From Flavobacterium ardleyense (GTDB lineage: Bacteria > Bacteroidota > Bacteroidia > Flavobacteriales > Flavobacteriaceae): 64,000 bases of DNA. Positions 7,080 to 15,876 of this stretch are shown here, one piece after another. The stretch spans positions 3,100,001 to 3,164,000 of the forward strand of contig NZ_CP137891.1 in assembly GCF_033547075.1 (NCBI RefSeq), written 5' to 3'. The notes under the pieces were generated by a model. That model was not told where the DNA came from. It saw only the letters and a list, made by a program, of their open reading frames with translations, and ran no database searches. Position 1 is the first letter of the stretch. The number at the start of each line of letters is the position of its first letter. The position numbers and the translations under genes are program-made.

Positions 7080-9545
7080 TTAGATTTTTGTATAAGATGC
7101 CACCATCTTTTTTATACGGTCTGCCAGAGTTTCACTTGACAATTTTTCGCGCAAGCGATCTGTAATAATCGGAAAACTAAAAGGCGTTGGTTTGCTGCAT
7201 TCTTTAACCACAACTTCCTGACCAAGAATTCTTTCTAAAGCCAAAATTAATCTTCCTTCTTCCAATTGATGTTCAAAAGTTTCTCTATATGCTTGTTGTA
7301 ACAATAAATTATCCGGTTCATAGTCCTTAAATACTTCAAATAATAGCTGAGTTCCACTTTGCAAATGCTTTGTTTTGACTTGCTTTCCAGGCATTCCGGT
7401 GAATAATAAGCCAGAAATTACGGCAATATCTCTAAACTTTCGTCTTGCCATTTCGGTAGCATTCAGACTTCTTTCTAGATCAGCATGAATAAATTCTGTC
7501 GAAAATAAATTGTTGTCTAATACTTCTTCAATAGAAAATGGTTGATCTGACAATAATTCGAAACCATAGTCATTATAGGCCAACGAGAAACTTATTGGCG
7601 AAAGCAAACTAATCCGATATGCCAATAAACTAGCAAGTGCCTCGTGGACAAATCGACCTTCAAATGGATAAAATATCGCATGATATCCTTCACGGGTTTT
7701 AAAAGTTTCAATCAAAAACTGATTTGCGTCTGGAACTATTGACTCTTTTCGCTGTCGGATAAGTAATGGTTCAAGTGCAATTATCTCTTCAGTTTTTCCT
7801 GTTTCGTGATTTGCAGAATATAATTCTTGGCGTAGCAGTTCACTCATTTGAGCTGAGAACGCCATTCGGCCTCCACTCCAACTTACCACTTTTGCCTTAT
7901 TTTTTGGATTGGCTAATTTGACCAAAACTTGCATATTTTTCACTTGATATAATTCTAGTTTTCGACCTGCAAAAATAAAAGTATCGCCACGCTCTAACTT
8001 AGAAATAAAACTCTCTTCCAAAGTTCCGATATAACCACCTCCAAAAAATTTGACTTGCATCGAAGCATCGCCGACTATTGTTCCAATCTGCATTCGGTGT
8101 TGCATTGCGGTTCGTCTGCTGCTGATAAAATACCTGCCGTCTTCGTCAATCTCAACTTTTTTATATTCGTCATAAGCCTGCAAGCTCTGACTTCCGAAGT
8201 GAATAAAATTCAGAATCCACCGCCATTGATCATCATTTATTGCTTGATAGCAAAAAGTGGTCTGCACCTCTTTAAAAATATCTGCAGGTAAAAATCCATC
8301 AGAAACCGCCAAAGTGTTAAGATATTGAATCAAAACATCCCAACTATTTAAGTAGGGAATTCGATCTTCCACAATTTTTTCTCGAACTGCTCTCCGCAAG
8401 GCCGAAGCTTCAAAAAGTTCCATCGCGTGAGTTGCGAGAAAGTGAATTTTACTCTCTTTTCCGGGCTGATGCCCACTCCTCCCCGCTCTTTGCATAAATC
8501 TCGCGACTCCTTTTGGACCGCCAACTTGAATAATACTTTCAACCGGTGCAAAATCGACTCCCAAGTCTAAACTTGAGGTACAAACCACGATTTTTAGCTG
8601 CTCATTTCGGATTGCATCTTCCACCCAATGTCGGGTTTCGCGACTAATACTACTATGATGCATAGCAATATCTCCAGCAAATTCGGGATATTTTTCGAGT
8701 AAAGCTCTAAACCAAAGTTCACAAGCTGAACGCACATTTACAAAAAGTAATGTAGTTTTACTTTCTTTGATAATCTTCACCGCATCATCCAGCAATTGCA
8801 ATCCCATGTGCCCTCGCCACGGATAGGTTTCCATCTTTTCAGGAATAATTGATGCTACGGTGATTTTTTTCTGAATATCAGCTTTTATTAAAACTGAATT
8901 TTGCATGTGTGTGGAATTTGGTCCTAATAAAACTTCTTGCGCTTGCGCCAAATTGCCAATCGTCGCTGATATTCCCCATATTTTCAGCTTAGGAACAATA
9001 GTTTTCATTCGCGACAAAGCAAGCTCCATCTGAACGCCTCTTTTACTTCCCAACAATTCGTGCCACTCATCTACAATTATCGCTTCGCAGTTTTTGAAAA
9101 CTTTTTCGTAGCCTTTGCTAGCAAGAAGTAACTGCAAACTTTCGGGCGTTGTAATTAGCAAGTCAGGCATCATCTTCTTCTGCTTCGCTCGATCGTTGGC
9201 AGAAGTATCTCCCGTCCGAGCTCCAACGGTCATCTTAGTTTCCAAATCTTCGGTCACTCTTTCTGCAGCTTGCAAAATTTCTTGTGATAATGCTCTTAAG
9301 GGTGTTATCCAAATCGCCTTCAATCCGGGAGTATGCTTAGTTTTGTAATTTGGATTTTTTCGAATATAATCAAGAACGACGGGCATCCACAAGGCATAGG
9401 TTTTCCCGCTCCCTGTAGGCGCATTCAAAAGTCCATTTTTACCTTGCAGGAAAGCAGTCCAAGTCTGAATTTGGAATGGAAAAGGTTTCCACCCTCTACT
9501 TTTGAACCAGTCTTTTCCAATCTGAATTTGTTCGTCTCTAGTCAT
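7080..9545 (-). CDS. Ligase-associated DNA damage response DEXH box helicase (Lhr-like)
   Basis: Superfamily 2 helicase of 821 residues, the Lhr-core type paired with the bacterial ATP-dependent repair ligase. Walker A is APTGSGKT at 42-49, motif II is DEWH at 159-162 (Trp at the variable position), motif III is SAT near 195, and motif VI QRAGRSGH lies in the second RecA domain. A long C-terminal part (about residues 450-821) corresponds to the winged-helix and Lhr-specific domains. The ligase gene ends 31 bp upstream and pdeM begins 9 bp downstream. The expected activity is ATP-driven 3'-5' unwinding feeding the exonuclease and ligase; this is family knowledge. Confidence 0.93.
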   Translation of the reverse strand: MTRDEQIQIGKDWFKSRGWKPFPFQIQTWTAFLQGKNGLLNAPTGSGKTYALWMPVVLDYIRKNPNYKTKHTPGLKAIWITPLRALSQEILQAAERVTEDLETKMTVGARTGDTSANDRAKQKKMMPDLLITTPESLQLLLASKGYEKVFKNCEAIIVDEWHELLGSKRGVQMELALSRMKTIVPKLKIWGISATIGNLAQAQEVLLGPNSTHMQNSVLIKADIQKKITVASIIPEKMETYPWRGHMGLQLLDDAVKIIKESKTTLLFVNVRSACELWFRALLEKYPEFAGDIAMHHSSISRETRHWVEDAIRNEQLKIVVCTSSLDLGVDFAPVESIIQVGGPKGVARFMQRAGRSGHQPGKESKIHFLATHAMELFEASALRRAVREKIVEDRIPYLNSWDVLIQYLNTLAVSDGFLPADIFKEVQTTFCYQAINDDQWRWILNFIHFGSQSLQAYDEYKKVEIDEDGRYFISSRRTAMQHRMQIGTIVGDASMQVKFFGGGYIGTLEESFISKLERGDTFIFAGRKLELYQVKNMQVLVKLANPKNKAKVVSWSGGRMAFSAQMSELLRQELYSANHETGKTEEIIALEPLLIRQRKESIVPDANQFLIETFKTREGYHAIFYPFEGRFVHEALASLLAYRISLLSPISFSLAYNDYGFELLSDQPFSIEEVLDNNLFSTEFIHADLERSLNATEMARRKFRDIAVISGLLFTGMPGKQVKTKHLQSGTQLLFEVFKDYEPDNLLLQQAYRETFEHQLEEGRLILALERILGQEVVVKECSKPTPFSFPIITDRLREKLSSETLADRIKKMVASYTKI

Positions 9546-9576
9546 ATATTTCTAAAAAAAATCTTCTTCTATAATT

Positions 9577-11178
9577 TTAAACAATCATCGATTTTAGGTC
9601 TTCGATATTATTCGCTTCTTCAATTTTTTTGTCGTGTCTCCAGCGCAAAATTCTTGGAAATCGTGTGGCAATTCCACTTTTGTGTCTTGATGATAACGCA
9701 ATTCCTTCAAAACCTATTTCGAAAACTAACTGTGGCGTCACACTTCGTACTGGACCAAATCGTTCAAGTGTATTCTTCTTAATAAAGTCGTCCACTCTTC
9801 TGAATTCTGCATCTGTTAGTCCAGAGTACGCTTTCGCAAAAGTTACAAGTTCTCTTTCGCCGTTTTCTAAATCTTGCCACAATGCAAACGTATAGTCTGT
9901 AAAAAGATTTGAACGTCTTCCGCTACCTCGCATTGCGTAAGTCAAAACTGCGTCGATGGTTAAAGGAGCTATCTTCCATTTCCACCAATCGCCTTTTTTA
10001 CGACCTACGAGATAGGGAGAATCTTTGCGCTTTAGCATTAATCCTTCACTCTTCATTTCTCGAGATCTTCCTCGCTCAGCGGCGAGTTCTTCCCAAGTAT
10101 TGAAATCTACTCGGGTAGAAATTGCCCAAGGAAGATATTCTTTATCTAAACTTTTATATAATTCTTCTAATAAAAGTCGGCGTTCAATAAAAGGCTTGCT
10201 TCTAATATCTTCCCCATTCCATTCTAGAAGATCGTAAACTTTTAAAATAACCGGAACTTTCTTTAGCAATGCTGCCGAAACGGTTTTCCGACCAATTCGA
10301 GTTTGAAGATCATTAAAGGCGCCAATTTCGCCATCAATATATGGTAAAATTTCAGCATCAATTACAGTTCCGTTGGGAATCGCGCCAACGAAGGCTTGAA
10401 ATTCTGGATATTTATCCGTCACCAATTCTTCTCCTCTACTCCAAACATATATTTCATTATCGCGAATTATTGTTTGAGATCGAATTCCGTCCCACTTATG
10501 TTCGGCGCTCCATTCACTCGGGCTTCCGAGAGTTTCCAAATCTGTTTCTAACGGATAAGCGAGATAGAACGGATACGGTTTTGATAAATAGTCGCTACTT
10601 TTTTCGTCAAGAATTAATTCTTGATATGAGATTTTTGCTGGATTCCAGTCGCCCATTAATTTATAAGCTAAAATATCTTCATCCATATTTTCAGCTTTCG
10701 CCAAAGCTCTAGTCATTAATTTCTGACTGACTCCAATTCTGAAACTTCCCGTGATTAATTTGGTAAAGACAAATCGCTCGTAGTAATTCATCGACAGCCA
10801 ATTTTCGTGCAGATATTCTTTTTTCTCAGGTTCTGATTTCTTTTTTAAAGCAATAATTTCCTCTAGAAATTCGGTCAAACTCTTGTCTGAATGCTGATCT
10901 GATTCGGGAATTATCAAGGCGATTGTTTCGGCAAGGTCACCAACAATATGATAGGATTCTTCAAAAAGCCACATTGGAATATCGGCAATTTCATTCGCCC
11001 AAAGTCTCAGTAATGTAGTATTAACAGGACGTGGCGGTCTTCTATGAGACAACAATGCAATGGTCCAAACCTTATCTGTTGGATTAGCGTTTTTGAAATA
11101 TTCTGTCAACGCTTCTACCTTAATGGTAGTTTTGTTGGTATTATCCAGGTTTCGAATTAATTCGGCAAAGTTTCTCAT
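9577..11178 (-). CDS. ATP-dependent DNA ligase of the ligase-associated repair operon
   Basis: Joins DNA nicks using ATP. The adenylation motif is KWDG with the nucleophile K228. An N-terminal DNA-binding domain precedes it (about 1-200), then the nucleotidyltransferase domain and a C-terminal OB fold with the expected KxKW-like motif (KWKIAP). At 533 residues it is the size of the bacterial ATP ligases found with the exonuclease, helicase and PdeM, and lacks the polymerase and primase domains of NHEJ LigD. Its ATG overlaps the exonuclease stop by 4 bp (ATGA), implying translational coupling. It would supplement the essential NAD-dependent LigA, which is not in this window. Confidence 0.94.
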   Translation of the reverse strand: MRNFAELIRNLDNTNKTTIKVEALTEYFKNANPTDKVWTIALLSHRRPPRPVNTTLLRLWANEIADIPMWLFEESYHIVGDLAETIALIIPESDQHSDKSLTEFLEEIIALKKKSEPEKKEYLHENWLSMNYYERFVFTKLITGSFRIGVSQKLMTRALAKAENMDEDILAYKLMGDWNPAKISYQELILDEKSSDYLSKPYPFYLAYPLETDLETLGSPSEWSAEHKWDGIRSQTIIRDNEIYVWSRGEELVTDKYPEFQAFVGAIPNGTVIDAEILPYIDGEIGAFNDLQTRIGRKTVSAALLKKVPVILKVYDLLEWNGEDIRSKPFIERRLLLEELYKSLDKEYLPWAISTRVDFNTWEELAAERGRSREMKSEGLMLKRKDSPYLVGRKKGDWWKWKIAPLTIDAVLTYAMRGSGRRSNLFTDYTFALWQDLENGERELVTFAKAYSGLTDAEFRRVDDFIKKNTLERFGPVRSVTPQLVFEIGFEGIALSSRHKSGIATRFPRILRWRHDKKIEEANNIEDLKSMIV

Positions 11179-12197
11179 ACTATTTCTGTTTCAGATTTAG
11201 ATTCCATTTCGCCCATCTCACCTTCATATTGTGTGGTTGCAGTTCGCGCATCATATCCTTGCTCTCTGAGATATCTCGAAAAAATATCCGAATATCCGTG
11301 AGTTGCAATAATCCGTTCTGCTCCTGTCGCTTTGATGCTTTCCATCAGAGATTGCCAATCGCAATGATCGCTGAGCACAAAACCTTTATCAACCGCGCGG
11401 CGTCTTCTTGCACCTCGAAAAGCCATCCATCCACTTGCTGATCCGGTCACGAACGGAGTCATCTTACGAATCCACGGACTTCCGTGAGCCGAAGGTGGCG
11501 CAATCACAATATTACCTAGTAGTTCTTCTTTTTTGGTTTCGCGAGTTACTAAAGTTGTTGGTGGAAGATCTACGATTGGACGTAAAACTTCGGTCATATT
11601 TTCGATTGCTCCGTGGGTGAAGATGGTTCCGATATTTGGATCAAGGAATTTCAGCAAGCGCTGTGCTTTTCCTAGAGAATATCCGAAAAGAACAGAAGTT
11701 TTTCCTTCGGCGCGATTTTCTACCCACCAATTATTAATGTCGTCCATTACTTGTGCTTGCGGAACCCATTTGAAAACTGGTAATCCAAAAGTACATTCAG
11801 TGATAAATGAATTGCACTTTACGACTTCGTAGGGAGTAGAAATTCCATCATCTTCGGTTTTATAATCTCCAGTGAAGACCCAAACTTCTCCTTTATACTC
11901 AACTCGAACTTGTGCTGACCCAATAATGTGACCAGCAGGATGCAGCGAGAATTTGACATTATTAACTACAAATGTTTCACCCCAATCTTTTCCGGTTACG
12001 TTGGTAACTCCAAGACGGTGTTTTAAAATTGGAACATTAATATTATGAGTGATATAATTTTCATTTCCAAACTTTGCGTGATCCGCGTGCCCGTGGGTTA
12101 TGATCGCATTTTGAACAGGTCGCCACGGATCCAAATAAACATTTGCTTGTTCACAATAAATTCCTTTATCGTTAAATTCTAGTAGTGGTTTTCGCAT
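11175..12197 (-). CDS. Ligase-associated DNA damage response exonuclease (MBL/beta-CASP fold)
   Basis: First gene of the four-gene repair operon; a metallo-beta-lactamase-fold nuclease related to SNM1/artemis and CPSF73. The metal motif HGHADH is at residues 35-40 counting from the ATG at 12197. TGDYK and the C-terminal LSDHCDW carry later metal ligands. The frame has an ATG nine codons upstream (12224), but MRKPLLEFNDKG is the expected start for the family, giving 340 residues. The gene ends in a 4-bp overlap with the ligase. DNA end-processing before ligation is the expected role from the family association. Confidence 0.92.
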   Translation of the reverse strand: MRKPLLEFNDKGIYCEQANVYLDPWRPVQNAIITHGHADHAKFGNENYITHNINVPILKHRLGVTNVTGKDWGETFVVNNVKFSLHPAGHIIGSAQVRVEYKGEVWVFTGDYKTEDDGISTPYEVVKCNSFITECTFGLPVFKWVPQAQVMDDINNWWVENRAEGKTSVLFGYSLGKAQRLLKFLDPNIGTIFTHGAIENMTEVLRPIVDLPPTTLVTRETKKEELLGNIVIAPPSAHGSPWIRKMTPFVTGSASGWMAFRGARRRRAVDKGFVLSDHCDWQSLMESIKATGAERIIATHGYSDIFSRYLREQGYDARTATTQYEGEMGEMESKSETEIV

Positions 12198-12396
12198 CTT
12201 AGATAGTTGTTTTTGTAAAAACATTTTCTGCTATCTATAAATTTATAGGATGCATTTAGAAATGAAAAATATATTGTAAGAAGTTTAACTAATTTAGAGA
12301 ATGATAGTTAGAAGTACGTAATCCAAATCTTTCAAATTTGAATAATCCGTATAATGAGAAGTCATAATCGTTTAAATTTCTTCCAGTGATCACTAT

Positions 12397-13164
12397 TTAG
12401 ACATAAAAAATTTCGTAAGCGAATCGGCAAATTGAAAGCAAAATTACGAACATCAGAAATTTTCTAATGATAGCATTTCCTTTCTTGATAGCAAATTTAG
12501 AACCGACATATCCACCGAGTCCGTTGAAAAATGCCATCGGAAGTGCGATTGACCAAAGCACTTTTCCTTTGAGTAAAAAGAGGCAAATAGACCCAAAGTT
12601 GGTTGCAAGATTTACTAGCTTGGCGTGCGTATTTGCCGTAAGAAAATCCATTCCCAAAACGGTAACGAATGCCAAAACAAAAAAAGTTCCCGTTCCAGGG
12701 CCTATAAAACCGTCGTAAGCTCCCACAATAATACTGATAATGACGCCGTAGATAATCATCTGTTTTTCGGGTATATCCTGTGCTTTGGCTTGACCGAAAT
12801 CTTTTTTGAAAAAAGTAAAAATTCCCATAACGATGAGAATTACTAGCAGGACAGGTTTGATAAAGTCATTTGATACAATCGTGAGCATATAAGATCCGAA
12901 ATAAGCTGCTGCAAAAGCGGTAATCGCCATAATAATAAATAATTTCCAAGCGACTTTAATTTTTTTTATATACATCAACACTGCCATGGAGGTTCCTGTG
13001 AAAGCTGGAATTTTGAGAGACCCCATTACGGTGGCTGCAGGAATTAATGGTAAAATGCTTAGTGATAAAGGAGTTTGTATAAGTCCGCCACCGCCCACAA
13101 TTGAGTCGACAAATCCCGCTACAAAAGCAACAAGGCAGAGAAGAAAAAGAATATCATATTCCAT
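12397..13164 (-). CDS. TSUP family transporter (TauE/SafE-like)
   Basis: Integral membrane protein of 255 residues and about eight helices in the sulfite exporter TauE/SafE (TSUP) family. The N-terminal hairpin ends in VDSIVGGGG-LIQTP and the second half carries a matching GAYDGFIGPGTGTF, the paired re-entrant motifs typical of the family. Members move sulfite, sulfoacetate or other organosulfur anions; the substrate here is unknown. A -7 box (TAAATTTG, minus strand, 13179-13186) lies 15 bp before the start. It is a single gene, with the repair operon downstream on the same strand after a 170-bp gap. Confidence 0.85.
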   Translation of the reverse strand: MEYDILFLLCLVAFVAGFVDSIVGGGGLIQTPLSLSILPLIPAATVMGSLKIPAFTGTSMAVLMYIKKIKVAWKLFIIMAITAFAAAYFGSYMLTIVSNDFIKPVLLVILIVMGIFTFFKKDFGQAKAQDIPEKQMIIYGVIISIIVGAYDGFIGPGTGTFFVLAFVTVLGMDFLTANTHAKLVNLATNFGSICLFLLKGKVLWSIALPMAFFNGLGGYVGSKFAIKKGNAIIRKFLMFVILLSICRFAYEIFYV

Positions 13165-13769
13165 TGTAGAAAAAAGTGCAAATTTACCTTATGTATATTT
13201 AGTGACATCATTATTTAGAGTTTAAAATCTAAAAATTTTTAATTGTCATTATAAAGAATTTTCTAAGACAGTGTGATCAGAATTTAATAAAGTACACAAC
13301 TACAGTGACACAAAATTTTAGACTCAATAAAAAGATACAACATTCTTTATTCTCCCCACTAATTCGACATTTCTTGAGAAAAATTATAACTCGAATTGTC
13401 ATCATCTAGTATTAATTAGGCATTTCGCCGCAGCAGCCCTTGAAGTTATTAAGACATCCTAACTTTTTTTTGCTCATTTGCCAAAAGCATCAATAAATAG
13501 AGGCTCTCAAATTTTCCGAAACGTTATATCATTCTTAAGTTGCGAAAATTATCAGAGAACTTAAATGAAATAACCTTCAATAATCTGGACGTAATTAGTA
13601 TTTGTGCTTTGATGTTAATCTTGGTAAGTGCCATTAGATACGGAGATTTATAAATCTTTCCATTATGTATTCAATACCATAAATTATCAGTGTAAATGTT
13701 TTTTATATTGATAAAAATTCAGTAATATTGAATTAGAACTATTAATTAACCACTAAAACTTTTTATCTT
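13165..13769. other. 605-bp intergenic region, nothing recognised beyond a -7 box
   Basis: AT-rich divergent intergenic region between the TSUP gene and the BON lipoprotein gene. Apart from the -7 box of the TSUP gene at its left end, no coding frame, strong hairpin, tRNA-like fold or repeat shared with the rest of the window was found. It is unusually long for this genome, so a small RNA cannot be excluded by eye. Confidence 0.5.
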
Positions 13770-14237
13770 ATGAAATTAAAAAAACTAAGTCTCCTATTAT
13801 TATTATGTGTTTCGGTAGGTTTTACTTCTTGCAAATCGCACGAAGCGAAGGACACCCAAATTAAAACTGATATCGAGAAAATTTTGGTTCCTGGTGTAAC
13901 CGTTGAAGTTGATCGTGGAGTAGCGAAAATAAATGGAACATTTGAAAATGAGCAAACTCACACAAAGGTTTTGGAAGAAGCTAGAAAGGTAAAAAATGTA
14001 AAATCGGTTTTGGACAATGCTATTACGCAAGCAGCTCCTACCGTAACTCCGGATAATATGTTGCAAAATAAAATTGATGCAATTTTAGTATCATATCCGC
14101 TGGTTACGGCAAGCATAAATGATGGTCTTGTAACGCTCAACGGAACTATCGAGCGTGCAGAACTGCCAAAATTAATGCAAAAAGTGAACGAAACACAGCC
14201 TAAAAAAGTTGAAAATTTATTAAAAATCAATAACTAA
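13770..14237 (+). CDS. BON domain lipoprotein
   Basis: Predicted lipoprotein of 155 residues. The signal peptide ends in a lipobox-like VGFTSC with lipid-modified C21. Two BON-type repeats follow: TDIEKILVPGVTVEVDRGVAKINGTF at about 34-59 (key: alternating strand, G-V-A-K-I-N-G) and a second with LVTASINDGLVTLNGTI at about 112-128. BON domains usually bind phospholipid or act in envelope stress responses (as in OsmY, DolP). The next gene starts 8 bp downstream, so the pair is co-transcribed. Lipoprotein and domain calls are good; the role is unknown. Confidence 0.85.
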   Translation: MKLKKLSLLLLLCVSVGFTSCKSHEAKDTQIKTDIEKILVPGVTVEVDRGVAKINGTFENEQTHTKVLEEARKVKNVKSVLDNAITQAAPTVTPDNMLQNKIDAILVSYPLVTASINDGLVTLNGTIERAELPKLMQKVNETQPKKVENLLKINN

Positions 14238-14245
14238 ATAAGTAT

Positions 14246-14665
14246 ATGACTTTAAAAGAAAAATATGCGGCTTTGATCGCAACTACAAACGTAAGCGCGC
14301 TTGGAGACGTTGATATTAAAGAAGATAACAATGTGTTGTATATTACCGCAACGGTGCATAATGGTACCGAGAAAGATCAATTGTGGTATCTATATAACCT
14401 TGCTGATCCTGATTTTCGCGCAGGAGATTTAATTCTTAATATTAATGTTGATCCAAATGCAGCGGCACAAAAAATGCGCGTGGATACAAAGCACTCTAAT
14501 CTGAATGTCCGAAAAGGACCAGGTACAGATACTGAAATTGTCTCTAAAGCGGCTCATCATTCGGAAGTAACATTGTTAAGTAAATTTGACGACAATTGGT
14601 ATTTAATTCGTACCGAAGATGGCGTTGAAGGGTACTGTTCAGCAAATTATCTTACCGCCATTTAG
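14246..14665 (+). CDS. SH3b domain protein with BON-like N-terminus
   Basis: Soluble 139-residue protein without a signal peptide. The N-terminal 75 residues resemble a BON/LysM-adjacent domain (DVDIKEDNNVLYITATV). The C-terminal 60 residues are a bacterial SH3 domain with the diagnostic NLNVRKGPGTDTEIV (about 84-98) and a closing W-Y-L-I...G-Y-C motif. Bacterial SH3 domains commonly bind peptidoglycan or peptides, but the absence of an export signal leaves its location unclear. It is translated 8 bp after the BON lipoprotein and followed by a strong terminator, so the two form a closed operon. Confidence 0.78.
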   Translation: MTLKEKYAALIATTNVSALGDVDIKEDNNVLYITATVHNGTEKDQLWYLYNLADPDFRAGDLILNINVDPNAAAQKMRVDTKHSNLNVRKGPGTDTEIVSKAAHHSEVTLLSKFDDNWYLIRTEDGVEGYCSANYLTAI

Positions 14666-14684
14666 ATTGCAATTAAGTTTAATT

Positions 14685-14719
14685 AAGTGCCTCAAAAATA
14701 AAAATTTGGGGCACTTTTT
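14685..14719 (+). terminator. Rho-independent terminator after the BON/SH3b operon
   Basis: AAGTGCCTCAAA pairs with TTTGGGGCACTT (12-bp stem with one G-T wobble) round a short A-rich loop, followed by a T run. Confidence 0.85.
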
Positions 14720-14844
14720 CATTTTAGCAAAGATTCTGGATACTTAATTTCACATTAATTATAAAATAGTATGCTTGCATATAATTTTCTTAAACGGAGT
14801 TCCTGAATTGAGAAATGTTCTATCTTTATAAAAAACACGATATA

Positions 14845-15726
14845 ATGAATTTTAAAAATAAAATGTTGCGAGATGATGCTCTTCTTGGTAAGACGATAGT
14901 GGTCACTGGTGGCGGAAGCGGTTTAGGAAAAGCGATGACTGCCTATTTTCTAGAGTTGGGCGCTAATGTCGCCATTACAAGTAGGGATTTAGAAAAACTT
15001 CAAAACACTGCAGCCGAACTTCAAAAGGATTCAAAAGGAAAATGTCTTGCGGTGCAATGTGATGTACGGCATTATGATCAAGTTGAAAATATGCTTGCTA
15101 GTGTTTTAAAGGAATTTGGTCAAGTAGATGTACTACTCAATAATGCGGCGGGAAACTTTATATCGCCAACCGAAAGACTTTCGGCAAATGCATTTGACAC
15201 CATTATAGATATAGTATTGAAGGGATCAAAAAACTGCACATTAGCTTTTGGCAAACATTGGATTGACCAGAAGCAAGAAAGTGCAACAATTCTAAATATT
15301 GTTACCACTTATGCTTGGACTGGATCTGCTTACGTGGTTCCATCGGCAACGGCCAAAGCAGGAGTGCTAGCAATGACACGCAGTCTTGCAGTTGAATGGG
15401 CAAAATACGGAATCAGGTCTAACGCAATTGCGCCAGGTCCTTTTCCAACAAAAGGAGCTTGGGACAGATTACTTCCGGGGGATTTGAAAGAAAAATTTGA
15501 TTTGGCAAAGAAAGTTCCATTGCAACGAGTTGGTGATCATCAAGAACTTGCAAACCTTGCTGCTTATTTAGTTTCTGATTTTTCGGCCTACATCAACGGA
15601 GAAGTAATTACTATTGACGGTGGTGAGTGGCTTAAAGGGGCGGGACAATTTAACCTGCTTGAAGCGGTGCCAGAAGAGATGTGGGACTTGCTCGAAGCGA
15701 CAATCCGGTCTAAAAAAAGCAGCTAA
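14845..15726 (+). CDS. SDR oxidoreductase of the 2,4-dienoyl-CoA reductase (DECR) type
   Basis: Short-chain dehydrogenase, 293 residues from ATG 14845 (an upstream in-frame ATG at 14815 adds ten unlikely residues). The cofactor loop TGGGSGLG is at 21-28 and NNAAGNF at 99-105. The usual YxxxK is absent. Instead Y156 and K171 are 15 residues apart within TTYAWTGSAYVVPSATAK, the same arrangement as Tyr199/Lys214 of mitochondrial DECR1, and PGPFPTKGA matches its substrate loop. An NADPH-dependent 2,4-dienoyl-CoA reductase role in unsaturated fatty-acid oxidation is therefore likely. No beta-oxidation neighbours are seen. Confidence 0.85.
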   Translation: MNFKNKMLRDDALLGKTIVVTGGGSGLGKAMTAYFLELGANVAITSRDLEKLQNTAAELQKDSKGKCLAVQCDVRHYDQVENMLASVLKEFGQVDVLLNNAAGNFISPTERLSANAFDTIIDIVLKGSKNCTLAFGKHWIDQKQESATILNIVTTYAWTGSAYVVPSATAKAGVLAMTRSLAVEWAKYGIRSNAIAPGPFPTKGAWDRLLPGDLKEKFDLAKKVPLQRVGDHQELANLAAYLVSDFSAYINGEVITIDGGEWLKGAGQFNLLEAVPEEMWDLLEATIRSKKSS

Positions 15727-15823
15727 AATTGTTAGAATTTAATGGCAATGATGCCACTAGAAACCAAATATTATACGTGACCTGCCCAGAGTCACGCGAT
15801 TATGTATTGTTAACAACTAAGAA

Positions 15824-15853
15824 TTGATTAAACCATAAATAATTGTATTTTTA
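15824..15853 (+). promoter_or_regulatory. Probable promoter of the parA operon
   Basis: TTG at 15824-15826, a 19-bp spacer and TATTTTTA at 15846-15853 (one mismatch to TAnnTTTG), 24 bp before the parA ATG. Confidence 0.5.
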
Positions 15854-15876
15854 CAGCTCAAAATTTTTAAAATTAA

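Noticed and set aside
15776..15796. parS site
   Set aside because: The CGTGAC/GTCACG arms do not match TGTTTCACGTGAAACA, and the spacing differs.
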